Shown here one piece after another: positions 30,296 to 40,406 of a DNA stretch of 64,000 nucleotides (its first letter is position 1; each line of letters begins with the position of its first letter). This stretch comes from Eustoma russellianum (Eukaryota > Streptophyta > Magnoliopsida > Gentianales > Gentianaceae), in NCBI GenBank assembly GCA_036186865.1, contig AP025047.1, forward strand, positions 26,553,253 to 26,617,252. The letters are read 5' to 3'. Made by a program: the position numbers and the translations under genes. The notes beneath the pieces were generated by a model. That model saw only the letters and a list, made by a program, of their open reading frames with translations. It was not told the DNA's origin and ran no database searches.

Positions 30296-30960
30296 TCATC
30301 TATAAAAACTTGCAAGTCCATCGAAACTGCGAACTTCCCCTACATTCTTTGGTATAGGCCACTCCACAATTGACGTAACCTTTTCCTCATCCATCTCTAC
30401 TCCCTCAGCCAAAATGACAAAGCCTTGGAAGACTACTCGTTCCAAACAAAAAAAGCACTTCTTAAAGTTGGCGTAAAGTTGTTCTTGCTTAAGCTTCTCA
30501 AAAACGGCCCTAATGTGGTCAAGATGATCTTCTATTGTTTCGAAATAGATTAGGATATCATCAAAATAAACAACAACAAATCGTCCTATGAACGCTCGTA
30601 AGACTTCATTCATTGGCCTCATAAAGGTGCTAGGGGCGTTGGTGAGACCGAAGGGCATCACTAACCACTCATAGATCCCAAACTTGGTTTGAATGCAGTC
30701 TTCCATTTGTCCCCTTCTCTAATTCATACTTGGAAGTACCCCTGCTTAAGGTCGATTTTGGTGAAGAATTTAGATCCGTGCAACATATCCAACATATCAT
30801 CCAGCCTAGGTATGGGGTACCTATACTTGAAGGTAATTTTTTTTATGGAACGACAATTAGTACACATTCTCCAAGTTCCATCCTTTTTGGGTACTAAAAT
30901 GACAGGGGTGGCTGATGGGCTTAGGCTCTCTCGGACTTCTCCACTCGCTAGGAGCTCCTC
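30296..30960 (-). pseudogene. gypsy I reverse transcriptase
   Basis: The N-terminal part (VILVPKKDGTWRMC, PIPRLDDMLD, FTKIDLK) can be read at 30720-30920 with stops. The main part at 30296-30706 reads KFGIYEWLVMPFGLTNAPSTF, VVVYFDDILIY with the catalytic pair of Asp, and ANFKKCFF. The usual RS-HLREVF spacing is kept. It copies the element RNA into DNA in the gypsy replication cycle. Confidence 0.85.
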
Positions 30961-32153
30961 TACTTGCCTTTGGATTTCTTTGGTTTCTTACGGGTTGGCT
31001 CGATAGGCAGGTCGTTTGGTAAAACGGCTCCTGGTAAAAAATCAATTTGGTGTTCTATTCCTCTAATAGGTAGTAATCCAGATGGTGGTTCGGTGAGAAA
31101 TAGAACTTCGTACTCTTGGATAAGGGACGTAACTGAGGTAGGCAAGATTAGTGGGAGTTCTTCTAGGGAAAGGTGACACGCCTTAGGAATGAGAATGAGG
31201 ACGGTTTGATTGCAATAAAGGGCTCGTGTGACCTCTCTTTTCTTTGCAAAATACCCACACTTCTTTTTGGACTCGGTGACTCCTGTGGGTACTACCTCTT
31301 TTCCCTTGCTCTCTTGTATTTTTTTCTCACTTTTCATACAGCCCACAAATTTTCTCTCAACTTCTTTTTCCTTAGGATTTTCCCTAGACTTAGACATGCG
31401 TTGTTGATCCTCGTGGACTTTGTGTGGTGGAAGTGCATGCAATTTGTAAAGTTTGCCATTCAACTTGAAAGAATAACGATTCAAATATCCATCATATGTC
31501 ACATGTCGATCAAATTGCCATGGCCTACCAAGTAAGATATTACTAGCATGCATTGGTGCAACATCATATAAAACATCATCTTTGTAACTACCAATGCTAA
31601 GAGAAATCAAAACTTGTTTACTTACGCTAACTTCACTGCAATCATTTAACCATGCAAGTTTGTAAGGATGCAGATGATTAATCATAGGCAAATTCAGTTT
31701 TCTTACAAATTCGACGCTAGCCACATTCGCACAAGAACCGGAATCAATGATCATGGTGCACATTTTACCATTTATCATGCAATGAATATGGAAAATGTTT
31801 TCTCTATGTTGTTCGTGATGATCTAATTTTGGATTTGCATTCAAAGCTCTACGCACAACAAGAAACTCCTTAGTGTCAAAATCATCTAATGCGCCTAGAT
31901 CCTCTTCAAGTTCAATTTCATTATCATGCTCAGATTCGTTTTCATGCTCAGACTCACACACATATTCATTAGTTTCCTCAATTAACATGATTCGTTTTGC
32001 ATTAGGACACTCTTTTCCTATGTGACCACGTCCTTGACATTTATAGCATTTAATGTCTCTAAACCTGTTTGAGAGATAAAAATAATTTCCTTTGGGAGCT
32101 TTTTGTTGGACACGTTCATCTCGTTTTTGTGTGCCCTGCACATGGTTGTCCAT
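30960..32153 (-). pseudogene. gypsy I CCHC knuckle and aspartic protease
   Basis: An open stretch of 397 codons. It has a CCHC knuckle (CYKCQGRGHIGKEC, residues about 36-50), an acidic Glu/Asp-rich linker, then protease with IIDSGSCANVASVEF (about 137-150), LAWLNDCSEVSVSKQV and LLGRPWQFDRHVTYDGYLNRYSF. A Lys-rich linker leads to the reverse transcriptase start (GIEHQIDFLPGAVLPN). The DSG catalytic motif is intact. It would cleave the polyprotein. Confidence 0.82.
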
Positions 32154-32409
32154 CCTTTGTGACGCACCTTGGTCACGTGTTTGGCCTCCCGTAGGCCATG
32201 AGCTTCCTGTTCTTGAAGTCTTTCTGGAAAACCTTGATGAAGGCTGATTAGTACGGTAAGTGGAATTGAAATTGGAGGAACTACGTACCTTTAGTTGGTC
32301 TTCAATCTTCTTAGCTATATGGACTATGGTTGTGAGGTCGAGGTAAGGTTGAACCTCAACCCTTTGTGCAATCTCCCGGTTTAGTCCATGTAAGAAACAA
32401 GCCTTGGTG

Positions 32410-33065
32410 GCCTCTTCGGGTTCCTACATGTTAGACCTTTCCAACAAAATTTCTAACTCTTTGTAATATTCATCTACAGTTTTGGAACCTTGTCTTATGT
32501 TTTGCAAACTTGTGAAAATAGAACTCTCAAAATTGTTTGGGATAAAACGTTTTCTCATTTCAAACATCATTTCTTCCCATGTGGCAATTGGAGGTTGTCT
32601 TATCTTAGTTCTATTTTGATACAAATTTGTCCACCAATTTAGTGCATAACCAGAAAATTCAATAGAAGCGTACCACACTTTTTGCAATTCACTGTAGTTG
32701 GTACAAGAAAAGATTAGATCCACTTTTGTTTCCTATTCCAAATATTCCTCCGCATTACTTTTACCATAACACGTTGGAATATTTATTTTTGCTTTGAGAA
32801 AATTGTCATCTGGCGGGAAAAGGAGATTTTGGCGTCTTTGGTAACAACAGGGAGGGTGTTCATCAAAGTCATAAGCATCATGCTCAAATAGGATGTAATG
32901 ATCATTGTACCTTCTTGGAGCGTACCTTCTTTGTTGTGTTGGAGGAACAAACCTTCTTGGCTCGATGTGTGGTGGTCTAAGGTTGTCATCCTCAACTTCT
33001 TCTGGAGGGTGACGCCTTGGTTGTGGTAGGGGAATGGCCCTGCTTGTGCCTTGGCCATCACTCAT
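32410..33065 (-). pseudogene. gypsy I gag
   Basis: It starts MSDGQGTSRAIPLPQ with an Arg/Pro-rich segment, then KINIPTCYGKSNAEEYLE, the CRM-type gag entry. A stop is near 32733. The retrotransposon gag core follows in the same region: VWYASIEFSGYALNWWTNLYQ, TWEEMMFEMRKRFIP, SIFTSLQNIRQGSKTVDEYYKELEILLE. It ends at a stop near 32424. Gag forms the particle that packages element RNA. Confidence 0.8.
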
Positions 33066-34870
33066 CTTGTAGCTCTATTCAACATCCTCCAATCGATGTT
33101 TGATTACCTTATTGTCATGTATGAGCTTCTTTAACATCTCTAGCATTTATCGTTGCGTGTTGTCCACAGTTTCAGCTTCCTTTGACTTGCTAGAAGCGGA
33201 ATAAGTGCTGCTCTCCATGTTTGAACTAAAGAACTTTAACGAAAACAAAAAGAAAAGAAAAGAACCAAACTAACACAAAGACAAACAAGCGTTAAGTGAT
33301 TAGTAGAAAACAAAATATGAACACTCCTCTTTCTCTTCTTTCCACTCTCTTACCACTTTGCTTCTTGGATAACCTGAAGTTAAGAAGATTGAAAGCGATC
33401 AATTAAGAAAGTGTTTTGCCAATGCTTCTCCAAATCACAACGGTCTACTCTTGTTTCTCCCTTTTGCTTTCAAGTTGCACGAAATAGTATCAAAACAGAA
33501 TCAAGTGAAATGAAAACAAACTTGAACTTTCTACTAAGATTCAAAGAAAAATACGCAACCAAGATTGATGTATAAGGCTAAACCAAAGATGAACTAAGGG
33601 TTGTCATGGGCAATCTTTAGTTAATTTTGATTCTATGCACTTGCTATCCACAAAATGGTTCAAGTCATACAATCATCGAGCAACCAAGTGTGTGATTGGT
33701 TCAAGAAGAGCAGGATAAAGAGAATGAGATGTGGGAGGACGATTGTATGTAGCAAAAACGGATTATGGTATCCAAGGTTTTCAAATTGCACCAAAACATT
33801 TTCAAGAATGCACAAACGTTTTGCCATTTTTCTTTTCTCTTGTTCTTTTGTTTTTTCTTTCCTTCCTTGCTATTTCAACGTAAGCAAGGTTCAGATTCTT
33901 TTTTTAGGGGATGAATTGGAATTTCGTGCCTTTTGCACTCAGATCTTTTGTTTTTGGGCAAAATAGTGCAACGACTTTAAATTTCAGTTTGCAACCTTGA
34001 ATGGAAACAAAATAACCTTGGAAAGTGAGGGAAATTTGGGGTTGGGCGGAATTGGGTTTAGGGTTAGGGTTTTCAATTTAGGGTTTTTAGACGTTTTGGA
34101 TATTTGCAGGATTGGGGTTTTAGGACTTGACTGTACAGTATAGATGGCTATTTGTGTTGGTAATAGAGGATTTGTGTGGTCAATTTGGATAATGGATGGG
34201 TGTAGGAAAGAATTGAACAAAATTGAAATTCTAGGGTCATGGTTTTTTGAATGAGTTGGGAACTTTGGATTCTGATTTTGTTTGGCAAAATTGGGTTGGG
34301 GCTTTTTGTTAAGAGTGTAAATAAGGAAGTTTGGAATCTGTTTGGTGAGTTTCAAGGTTGGGTTTGGGTGGGGTTGTTTGGGCCGTGGGTTTTGGGGATG
34401 GTTTTAGGGTTTTGTTAATGTGGGAAATGGCTTGTGAAGACAAACACACGTAGGACTAACTTGATTCAAAGCATGAAATCAATCACAATGTGAATCACAA
34501 GATGCATACAATCATCACCAACTAAATGCTTCGGTAGCCACAAGATGATTTGAAACCGAGGTAGCTTTATAGGTTGATGGTTGTAACATTTAAAAGAAAA
34601 TGGGACCTAAATGCAACAAACCATAATTTGTTCAAGTTTGAATGACTGAAATCAAATGTGATGACAAGATTGAAAAGAAAAGAATGACACTTTGAATGAT
34701 GAATGACAAGATGCAGCAAAAGACATATACTTAGACCCTAGGATGCATTTTTTTGTATGATTGACAAATGACGTGTAGAATGAGGGGTAGAATAATGACA
34801 CAACTGAACTTGAAATGAAGAGACTCAAATGAAAAGAAATGGATAGAATACGGTGGAATAGAGTAACCTC
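33066..34870 (-). other. gypsy I 5' leader, 1.8 kb, non-coding
   Basis: The stretch between the primer binding site and gag shows no coding similarity I recognise. A segment at about 33990-34430 is strongly G/T-rich on the + strand and includes telomere-like TTTAGGG units (34057-34088). The 123-codon minus-strand frame there (33984-34355) is Lys/Pro/Asn-rich and looks like a composition effect. Confidence 0.6.
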
Positions 34871-34884
34871 GCTCTGATACCAAT
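34871..34884 (-). other. gypsy I primer binding site (tRNA-Met)
   Basis: The minus strand reads TTGGTATCAGAGC two bases after the LTR end GCATTA. Confidence 0.85.
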
Positions 34885-34885
34885 T

Positions 34886-36330
34886 TAATGCGTGCAAGAC
34901 GTGGGCTCCAACAATTTCACCTTCCAAACGTCCTTCACAAGGGTTAGGAACATGGAAGAAGACTTCCCCTTGCTTCCTTAGTGATAAAAACGTGTGGATC
35001 AAATGAGCAAGACCAACACTTCAGGATGGTTGTTGATCAGGCAAACCAATATTGCCCTCCTGGACGGAACCTTTAAGCAATGACAACACCTTCAAAATGC
35101 TCTACTTTGAAGGATCTTAACCTAGGTTTTTAATGCAAAACCAAGAAAACAAAGTCTCACAATAATTGAAGGAAATATCAAGAAATTTTATTCATCCAAA
35201 AGTTTCTTTACAAATCAGCCAAAGGGGGCCTATTTATAGATGCCTAAAGACACTTAAAATAACCAGATATTATCTAAAAGAAATAGCTATATAAACATTT
35301 GAATTGAACTTGATTTGCTAATTGTTTGAATTCAAAAATAACTAGAAAATCCTAGCCAAAAATCGATTGAATTCCTCCTTTGTTCAGCCATGTATTTGGT
35401 CATCAAATGAGTCCTTGGAGAGTTTATTTGATGAGTAAGATGTCGTTGAAATTGAATTCAAAAGTTGGGTGAAGTTTGAATTCAAGTTGAGTTTGAATCT
35501 GAGTGCACCTTGAATTTGTTTGTTATCTATCCTCCTCCCATCCTTCCAGTCGTGTCTTGTTGAGGAATGAAGATTAGAAAATATGATTTGGTGACGATAA
35601 GATGGCTGGAATTGAATTCAAATGATGGTTGAAGTTTGAATTCAAATTGAGTTTGAATTTGAATTCAAACTTGGATTCAATTTGAATTGGAATCTATCCT
35701 TCTTTTATCCTTCAAGATGGCTTGTTCATGGATGGAGATATAGGCTGAATTCTTCTTGAAATTTAAGTCTCCAATTGGTTGAAACTTGAATTCAAATCAT
35801 GGTTGAATTTAAATTCAAGTTTAACTTCAAGTTTGATTTCAATTTGATCTTCATCCTTGCACTTAAAAATGTCCGGCCTTTTGGTTGTTGGTTGGATGTG
35901 ATTTTGAGTTCAATTTTGAAAAGAGGATTCCATCTTTGACACATTTGAGTTTGTCTTTATGGAGACAAACATTCTCTTCAATACAACATTCCTTTTGTCT
36001 TCCTTTTTGCAACACACGGCTACATTGCTCTTTTTGGGCCTCCATTTCATTTGGATCTTCCATGTACCTAATTTACCTACAAAGCAAACAGATAAAACAA
36101 AGACCACAAGAAAACAAGACAAAATTCAAAGTAAGGAACACACGCACACTCATAATGCTCAAAGGGTGGGTTCAATGAAATGAACTTATGGAACCTTAGG
36201 TTCATCTTGAACATTATTATACAAGAAGGTTTCAACTTGATGACAAAGGTCTCTTGCCCTCCTTCTTATCATAGGGCCCTTGACCTCTTGATGGGATCAT
36301 TGATCCTCATCAGACCCTTGATCCTCATCA
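34886..36330 (-). repeat. gypsy I 5' LTR
   Basis: The minus strand starts TGATGAGGATCAAGGG and ends GCACGCATTA, two bases before the primer binding site. It has the same GAATTCAAA-rich stretch at about 35450-35840. Many scattered substitutions against the left LTR indicate an older insertion than copia1. Confidence 0.88.
35230..35239 (-). promoter_or_regulatory. TATA box in gypsy I 5' LTR
   Basis: The minus strand reads CTATAAATAG inside GCATCTATAAATAGGCC. The same string is at 27471-27480 in the 3' LTR. Confidence 0.65.
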
Positions 36331-36335
36331 GGAGT
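36331..36335. repeat. Target duplication of gypsy I, right copy (GGAGT)
   Basis: It matches GAAGT at 27189-27193 with one transition. Copia1 has GGGGAGTAT at the same place in its integrase, which supports GGAGT as the original. Confidence 0.65.
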
Positions 36336-37410
36336 ATATATACAACTTGTCTGATGAACAATGCCTTTAGCGGCATAGAAAGAGTTCATTTTGAATTCCA
36401 GGTCAATGTCTGTTCTTATGGTTTTTACATTTCTTTCAAGTGAACAGGCACATATGTACAGAAGTATTGCAGAATGTCTCTAGCTTAAGATTTTGCTTTC
36501 AACAAATACACTCAAGTATATCTACTGTAATCATCAACAATGGTAAAAAAAACGTTGATGATACATAGTATGAAATTTATAAGGACCTCATATATCCAGA
36601 TGAAGTAATGAAAAAGGAGAAACAGAAGTAGAATGCGAAATTGTAAATGGAATTTTCTTTGTGTAGCAAGGGGGCATATATGACAGGGAACAGAAATAGA
36701 AGACACATCAACTTTAGGGCCCATCTTCTTGATTTCCCTCATTCTAACAATTGAGATATATCCAAGTCTTGAATGCCATAAAGAGGCTTTGGACTCTGAA
36801 ACACTGGATGCAAGGGTGGGAACAGAACTATTGGCAAAATGCTGCAGTTCATCATTATTACTCTCAAGGAGCTTTGGTAAGCCATGGAGCTTGTATAATC
36901 CTTGACTCATTTTAGCTAAACCAATCATCTTTACAGACTTCTGTTCATGAATAAAATAGTGATCAGAATAGAAAAGTACACTGTATTGATTTTGTCTTGC
37001 AAGTTTACTGAGTGAAAGTAAGTTGAAGCAAAAGGAATGAATATGAAACACATTATTGAGTTGAAGAGAGTGGGTTTTAGTGACTGTTCAAAAGTGAAGT
37101 ACATGAACAAGAACATCATTGGGCAATTTTACTTGTGAATAATTAACTGGTGAAAGGAATCAAATAGGCTAAGGGAACAACAAAGAGGATCACTGGCACC
37201 TGACTCTAAAATCCATATGTTTAAACTTCTGTTTACTACTTTACCTGTTGACATACCATTAGCAGATATTTGCTGAGCTGACATTACAGCGAGCATGGCC
37301 TCTTCCCTTTCTTCCTCAAAAAGCTTACCTTTATAGCCTCTTTGTTGATGTTCCTTCGACATATTCGTCAATTGCAGGTACTGGTCCTGCGTAAACACTG
37401 CTAACTCCTG
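36336..37410 (-). pseudogene. copia H protease to integrase core (N-terminal part)
   Basis: The protease motif reads WILESGASD near 37190, where DSG is expected, so the catalytic Asp is Glu. Then follow FCFNLLSLSKLARQ, SVKMIGLAKMSQGLYKL, LWHSRLGYISIVRM (GAG-pre-integrase), CHICPLATQRKFH, and a damaged integrase entry WIYEVLINFI with TIVDDYSRYT near 36520. The catalytic Asp in the DVWGP-like motif is not readable. Stops and frame changes occur near 36970, 37130 and 36512. Confidence 0.78.
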
Positions 37411-38126
37411 ACTTACTGCTGCCTGCTATTGCATTTGATGCCTAACTCCTTCATTTTCTACAAAAGAACTTCCTCCTTCATACTGAGATTCATCCATTCC
37501 AACACAGTTTATCCTTGCCTTTAGTTTATATACTGGAGGATATTCATGCTTCCCATAGCACTTATCAACTGTGTGTCCTGAATATCCACAGTGAGTGCAT
37601 ATAGCACGTTTAACACTTTCAAATTTCTGCACATATCCTCCATCTCCTCTGTAATTTCCTTGTCCCTTAGGACCACTCAACCTTTCCTAGACCCTTGAGG
37701 TCGTTGAAACTTGATGCCTGTCTAATAAAAACTGAGGAAGCATCTCTCATACTCAACACAAGAGATGGATTATTAGCAAAACCACCTTGTCCACTAGAGT
37801 ACAATACTTTTCTTTAAAATTTAGCAGCCATAGCAACTGTGGTATTAATATCAGGTAATGGACTTAACAATAAAACTTGTGATTTCACAGGTTCAAATTC
37901 ATCTGATAGTCCTTTCAAGAATTTGATTATAAAATCATCCTCTATATATTTGTTCACCTGAGCAGTAATGTTGCAAGTACACCTATTACAAGTGCAAGAA
38001 GGCAAATATTTCAAAACACTTAATTCTTCCCAAACTATCTTAGGTCTAGTGTAGTAATCTGTAACCGTGGAACTATCTTGTTTAATTGAGTAAAACTCCT
38101 CCTGCAAATCTGAAAGCCTAAATCCA
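37411..38126 (-). pseudogene. copia H gag remnant
   Basis: EEFYSIKQDSSTVTDYYTRPKIVWEELSVLKYLPSC, ITAQVNKYIEDDFIIKFLKGLSDEFEPVKSQVLL and LPDINTTVAMAAKF (37814-38107) match copia1 gag. A CCHC knuckle (CTHCGYSGHTVDKC) is at about 37560-37610. The N-terminus, start codon and primer binding site are missing, and the sequence jumps straight into LTR at 38127. Confidence 0.78.
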
Positions 38127-38355
38127 TATGCTTATGAGGAGATAGAAAATAGTTGACGAAGAAGAATAACTGCTCATTCATCAAGAATCAAGAATGAAGG
38201 ATTCGTTTGATTACAACTGCTTTCAGCTCTTATAGCTGAAGGAAGGAGATAAGACGTAAAATTACTAAACAGGACATCTTGCTAAAGTAACTATATTACT
38301 AGACTAAAAGGCATTAATGTCTTTTCACATATTTTGAATTCTGCCGCCGATGCAC
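38127..38355 (-). repeat. copia H 5' LTR fragment
   Basis: 229 bases matching 25456-25684 of the 3' LTR. It is truncated on the left by the deletion into gag and on the right by SIRE-B, which starts TGTAGGACATG at 38356. Confidence 0.8.
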
Positions 38356-40002
38356 TGTAGGACATGTATGGCACGACTAGAAGGGAATGTTGAATAGTGG
38401 GTGCGGAAAATTTGGTTTTTAAAAACATTTGAAAAAAAACCTCACTTCTGAAAACAGTTTCTGTTTTCATATCCTGATTTGCAATAATTTAAAGACCTAG
38501 TTGTAGACCTCCAAAAACTGTGAAATTTTGTGCGAATGAACTCTCCGATTTTATAAGTGGCTCACGAAAATTTCAAATTAAAACTCCACCCCTAACCCCT
38601 TGAAAATACATTTTTGGCCAGATTGCGCGAATCTGCCAGAAACCGTACTCCGACTTGAGAAATTTATTCCTATTAATTGGTGACTCCAAATGGTCTAAAA
38701 TGTTTGTTACAAGACCCTTAATATATTTATTTTAGTGGTTTGAAACAGTTTCTGAAAATTCTTTTGGGAAGATTGCAACCACGTTGATGTTCACAACCTT
38801 TGCAAATCTGAAAATTAGATTGCACTAGTCTTGGAACTATTCACGTTTGACTAATTTATACTTACGCAAATACGTTGAAACTTGCGCCAAAGGAAAGCTA
38901 GGATATGTGGCTATGCTTCTGCAAAATTTTATAATTTTTGAAAATCGTTTACTATTTTTATGGTTGTAACGAACTTAAGGCAGAAAACTGAAAACTGAAA
39001 GTAAGGTGTAGTAAAGTAAGAACACCAAGGATTTTATACTGGTTCACCTTCTTCGGTTATCACTAAACACAATAAACACCTTACCACAAGGGTGACTGGA
39101 TTTAAACACGAACTCCACCTTTTTACAATCAATACAATCGAGCAAACGAATCACGGACACCACGACCGAACAAATGAAGGTTTGATTACACCTTGATCAA
39201 CCTTTTACAACAATGAACGAGTGTGGATGGTATATTCAAAGCCTATACAATATGTAGAATATATGATCAATAGGCTTGAGAGAAGTAGAAGAAGAAAGAA
39301 AAGGAGAAGAAGAAAGTAGTATAGCTTATTGCACTTCGGAGAATGTGAGTTGTAGCCTTAGCCTTGTTTGCACTATTCTCTTCGTTTTATGCTCACTTGG
39401 CCGCCCACTTTAGGGCCTATTCCTTCTTCAGAATTCTCTCTGATGCCCTTGAAAGATTTCCTTGTGCAGAGATGACACCATCTTGCTTACTTGGCGCAAT
39501 ATGAATGGAAGGATGACTTGACCTTGCGTACTTGTCACTTGTTTATTGGTCCACCTTGGCATCCTTTAATAAGCTGTAAATTCTACAAAAAAAAAAATCT
39601 CATAAAACATGTGCTCAAATGTAGACAAATTATTACCATACTATAACCTTTTAATCCCATGAATTTGGGAGAAACATTTGAGGTGCATTAAGAGGATGAA
39701 AACGCCAACTGTGAGCATGTGCCAAAAATTTTCAGCATGTGTTGTATTTTGAAATCTTTCCTTGTGTGGTGCCCTCTTCAATGTCACCAATCTTATGTGG
39801 CATGTCCTCCACTAATTGAAATGCCAAATAAGCTCCACATAGGCTCCAATCAATATGAAATAGGCGTGTAGAATGAATGGGCATGTGCTGAAATTTCATT
39901 TTAGTAAGTTTTGTCAAATAATGCTCAATATTTACACATATACTAAAAATCATCCCAATTTTAAGTTTTTTAGAACACTTTAACATGTCTTGAATATGTA
40001 TA
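38356..40002 (-). repeat. SIRE-B LTR, block 1 (3' half)
   Basis: The + strand begins TGTAGGACATG then CACGACTAGAAGGG, the reverse complement of the SIRE LTR end. It matches 19849 to about 21440 of SIRE-A, including the ATCACTAAACACAATAAAC and ACTCCACC stretches. No gene is present. Confidence 0.75.
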
Positions 40003-40364
40003 TGTTGAGAAAAAGGGATTTGAGTGATTACAAAATGCATGATTTAAATAACGTGTATTAAAGAATTGCATGACATGTTTTATGACATGACACGTTTTTG
40101 CATAAAACTTGCCTTATATAGTTCGTATATAATGTTGTCGTACTAACGAGACATGAATCTTTAAAGCTTACATCAAATGGCAAGCATTTGTTGTGTTTGA
40201 ACTATTTTCAGGTGCCATCATTAATGAACTAAACTAGTTCATTAAGTGAAGTACTTAGTTAATTAAACTAAGCAGTTCATTAAAGGAAGCCATATTTGGA
40301 AAAGGCACAAAGGCAACAACTTGAAGTATGGAAAGTCCTCTTCATCCCTCCTACACGTCATTTA

Positions 40365-40406
<42 letters not shown>

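Larger units (their letters stand above)
27194..36330 (-). mobile_element. gypsy I: CRM-clade Ty3/gypsy retrotransposon
   Basis: The LTRs are 1375 bases (27194-28568) and 1445 bases (34886-36330). The primer binding site matches tRNA-Met (34871-34884), and a polypurine tract is at 28569-28583. The order gag, protease, reverse transcriptase, RNase H, integrase marks Ty3/gypsy. The sequences IIDSGSCANVAS, HPYKLAWLND, LLGRPWQFDRHVTYDGYLNRYSF and SPTFNVADLTPF are typical of the CRM clade. The LTR ends TG...TA rather than TG...CA. The coding region is interrupted by several stops and frame changes. Confidence 0.9.
25376..38355 (-). mobile_element. copia H: decayed Ty1/copia element lacking reverse transcriptase
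   Basis: The 3' LTR is 25376-25937, and a piece of the 5' LTR is 38127-38355. Between them, on the minus strand, are gag, protease, integrase and an RNase H tail, in copia order and related to copia1 and F. Gypsy I sits in the integrase (27194-36330). The reverse transcriptase is deleted near 26215. The primer binding site and gag N-terminus are deleted at the right. The right LTR is cut by SIRE-B at 38355 and probably resumes outside the window. Confidence 0.82.

Noticed and set aside
34057..34088. Interstitial telomere
   Set aside because: Only two to three imperfect TTTAGGG units, inside an element leader.
33984..34355. 123-codon minus-strand frame, Lys/Pro/Asn-rich
   Set aside because: It has low complexity, lies in the gypsy I leader, and has no recognisable domain. 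The lack of stops follows from the C/A-rich composition of that strand.
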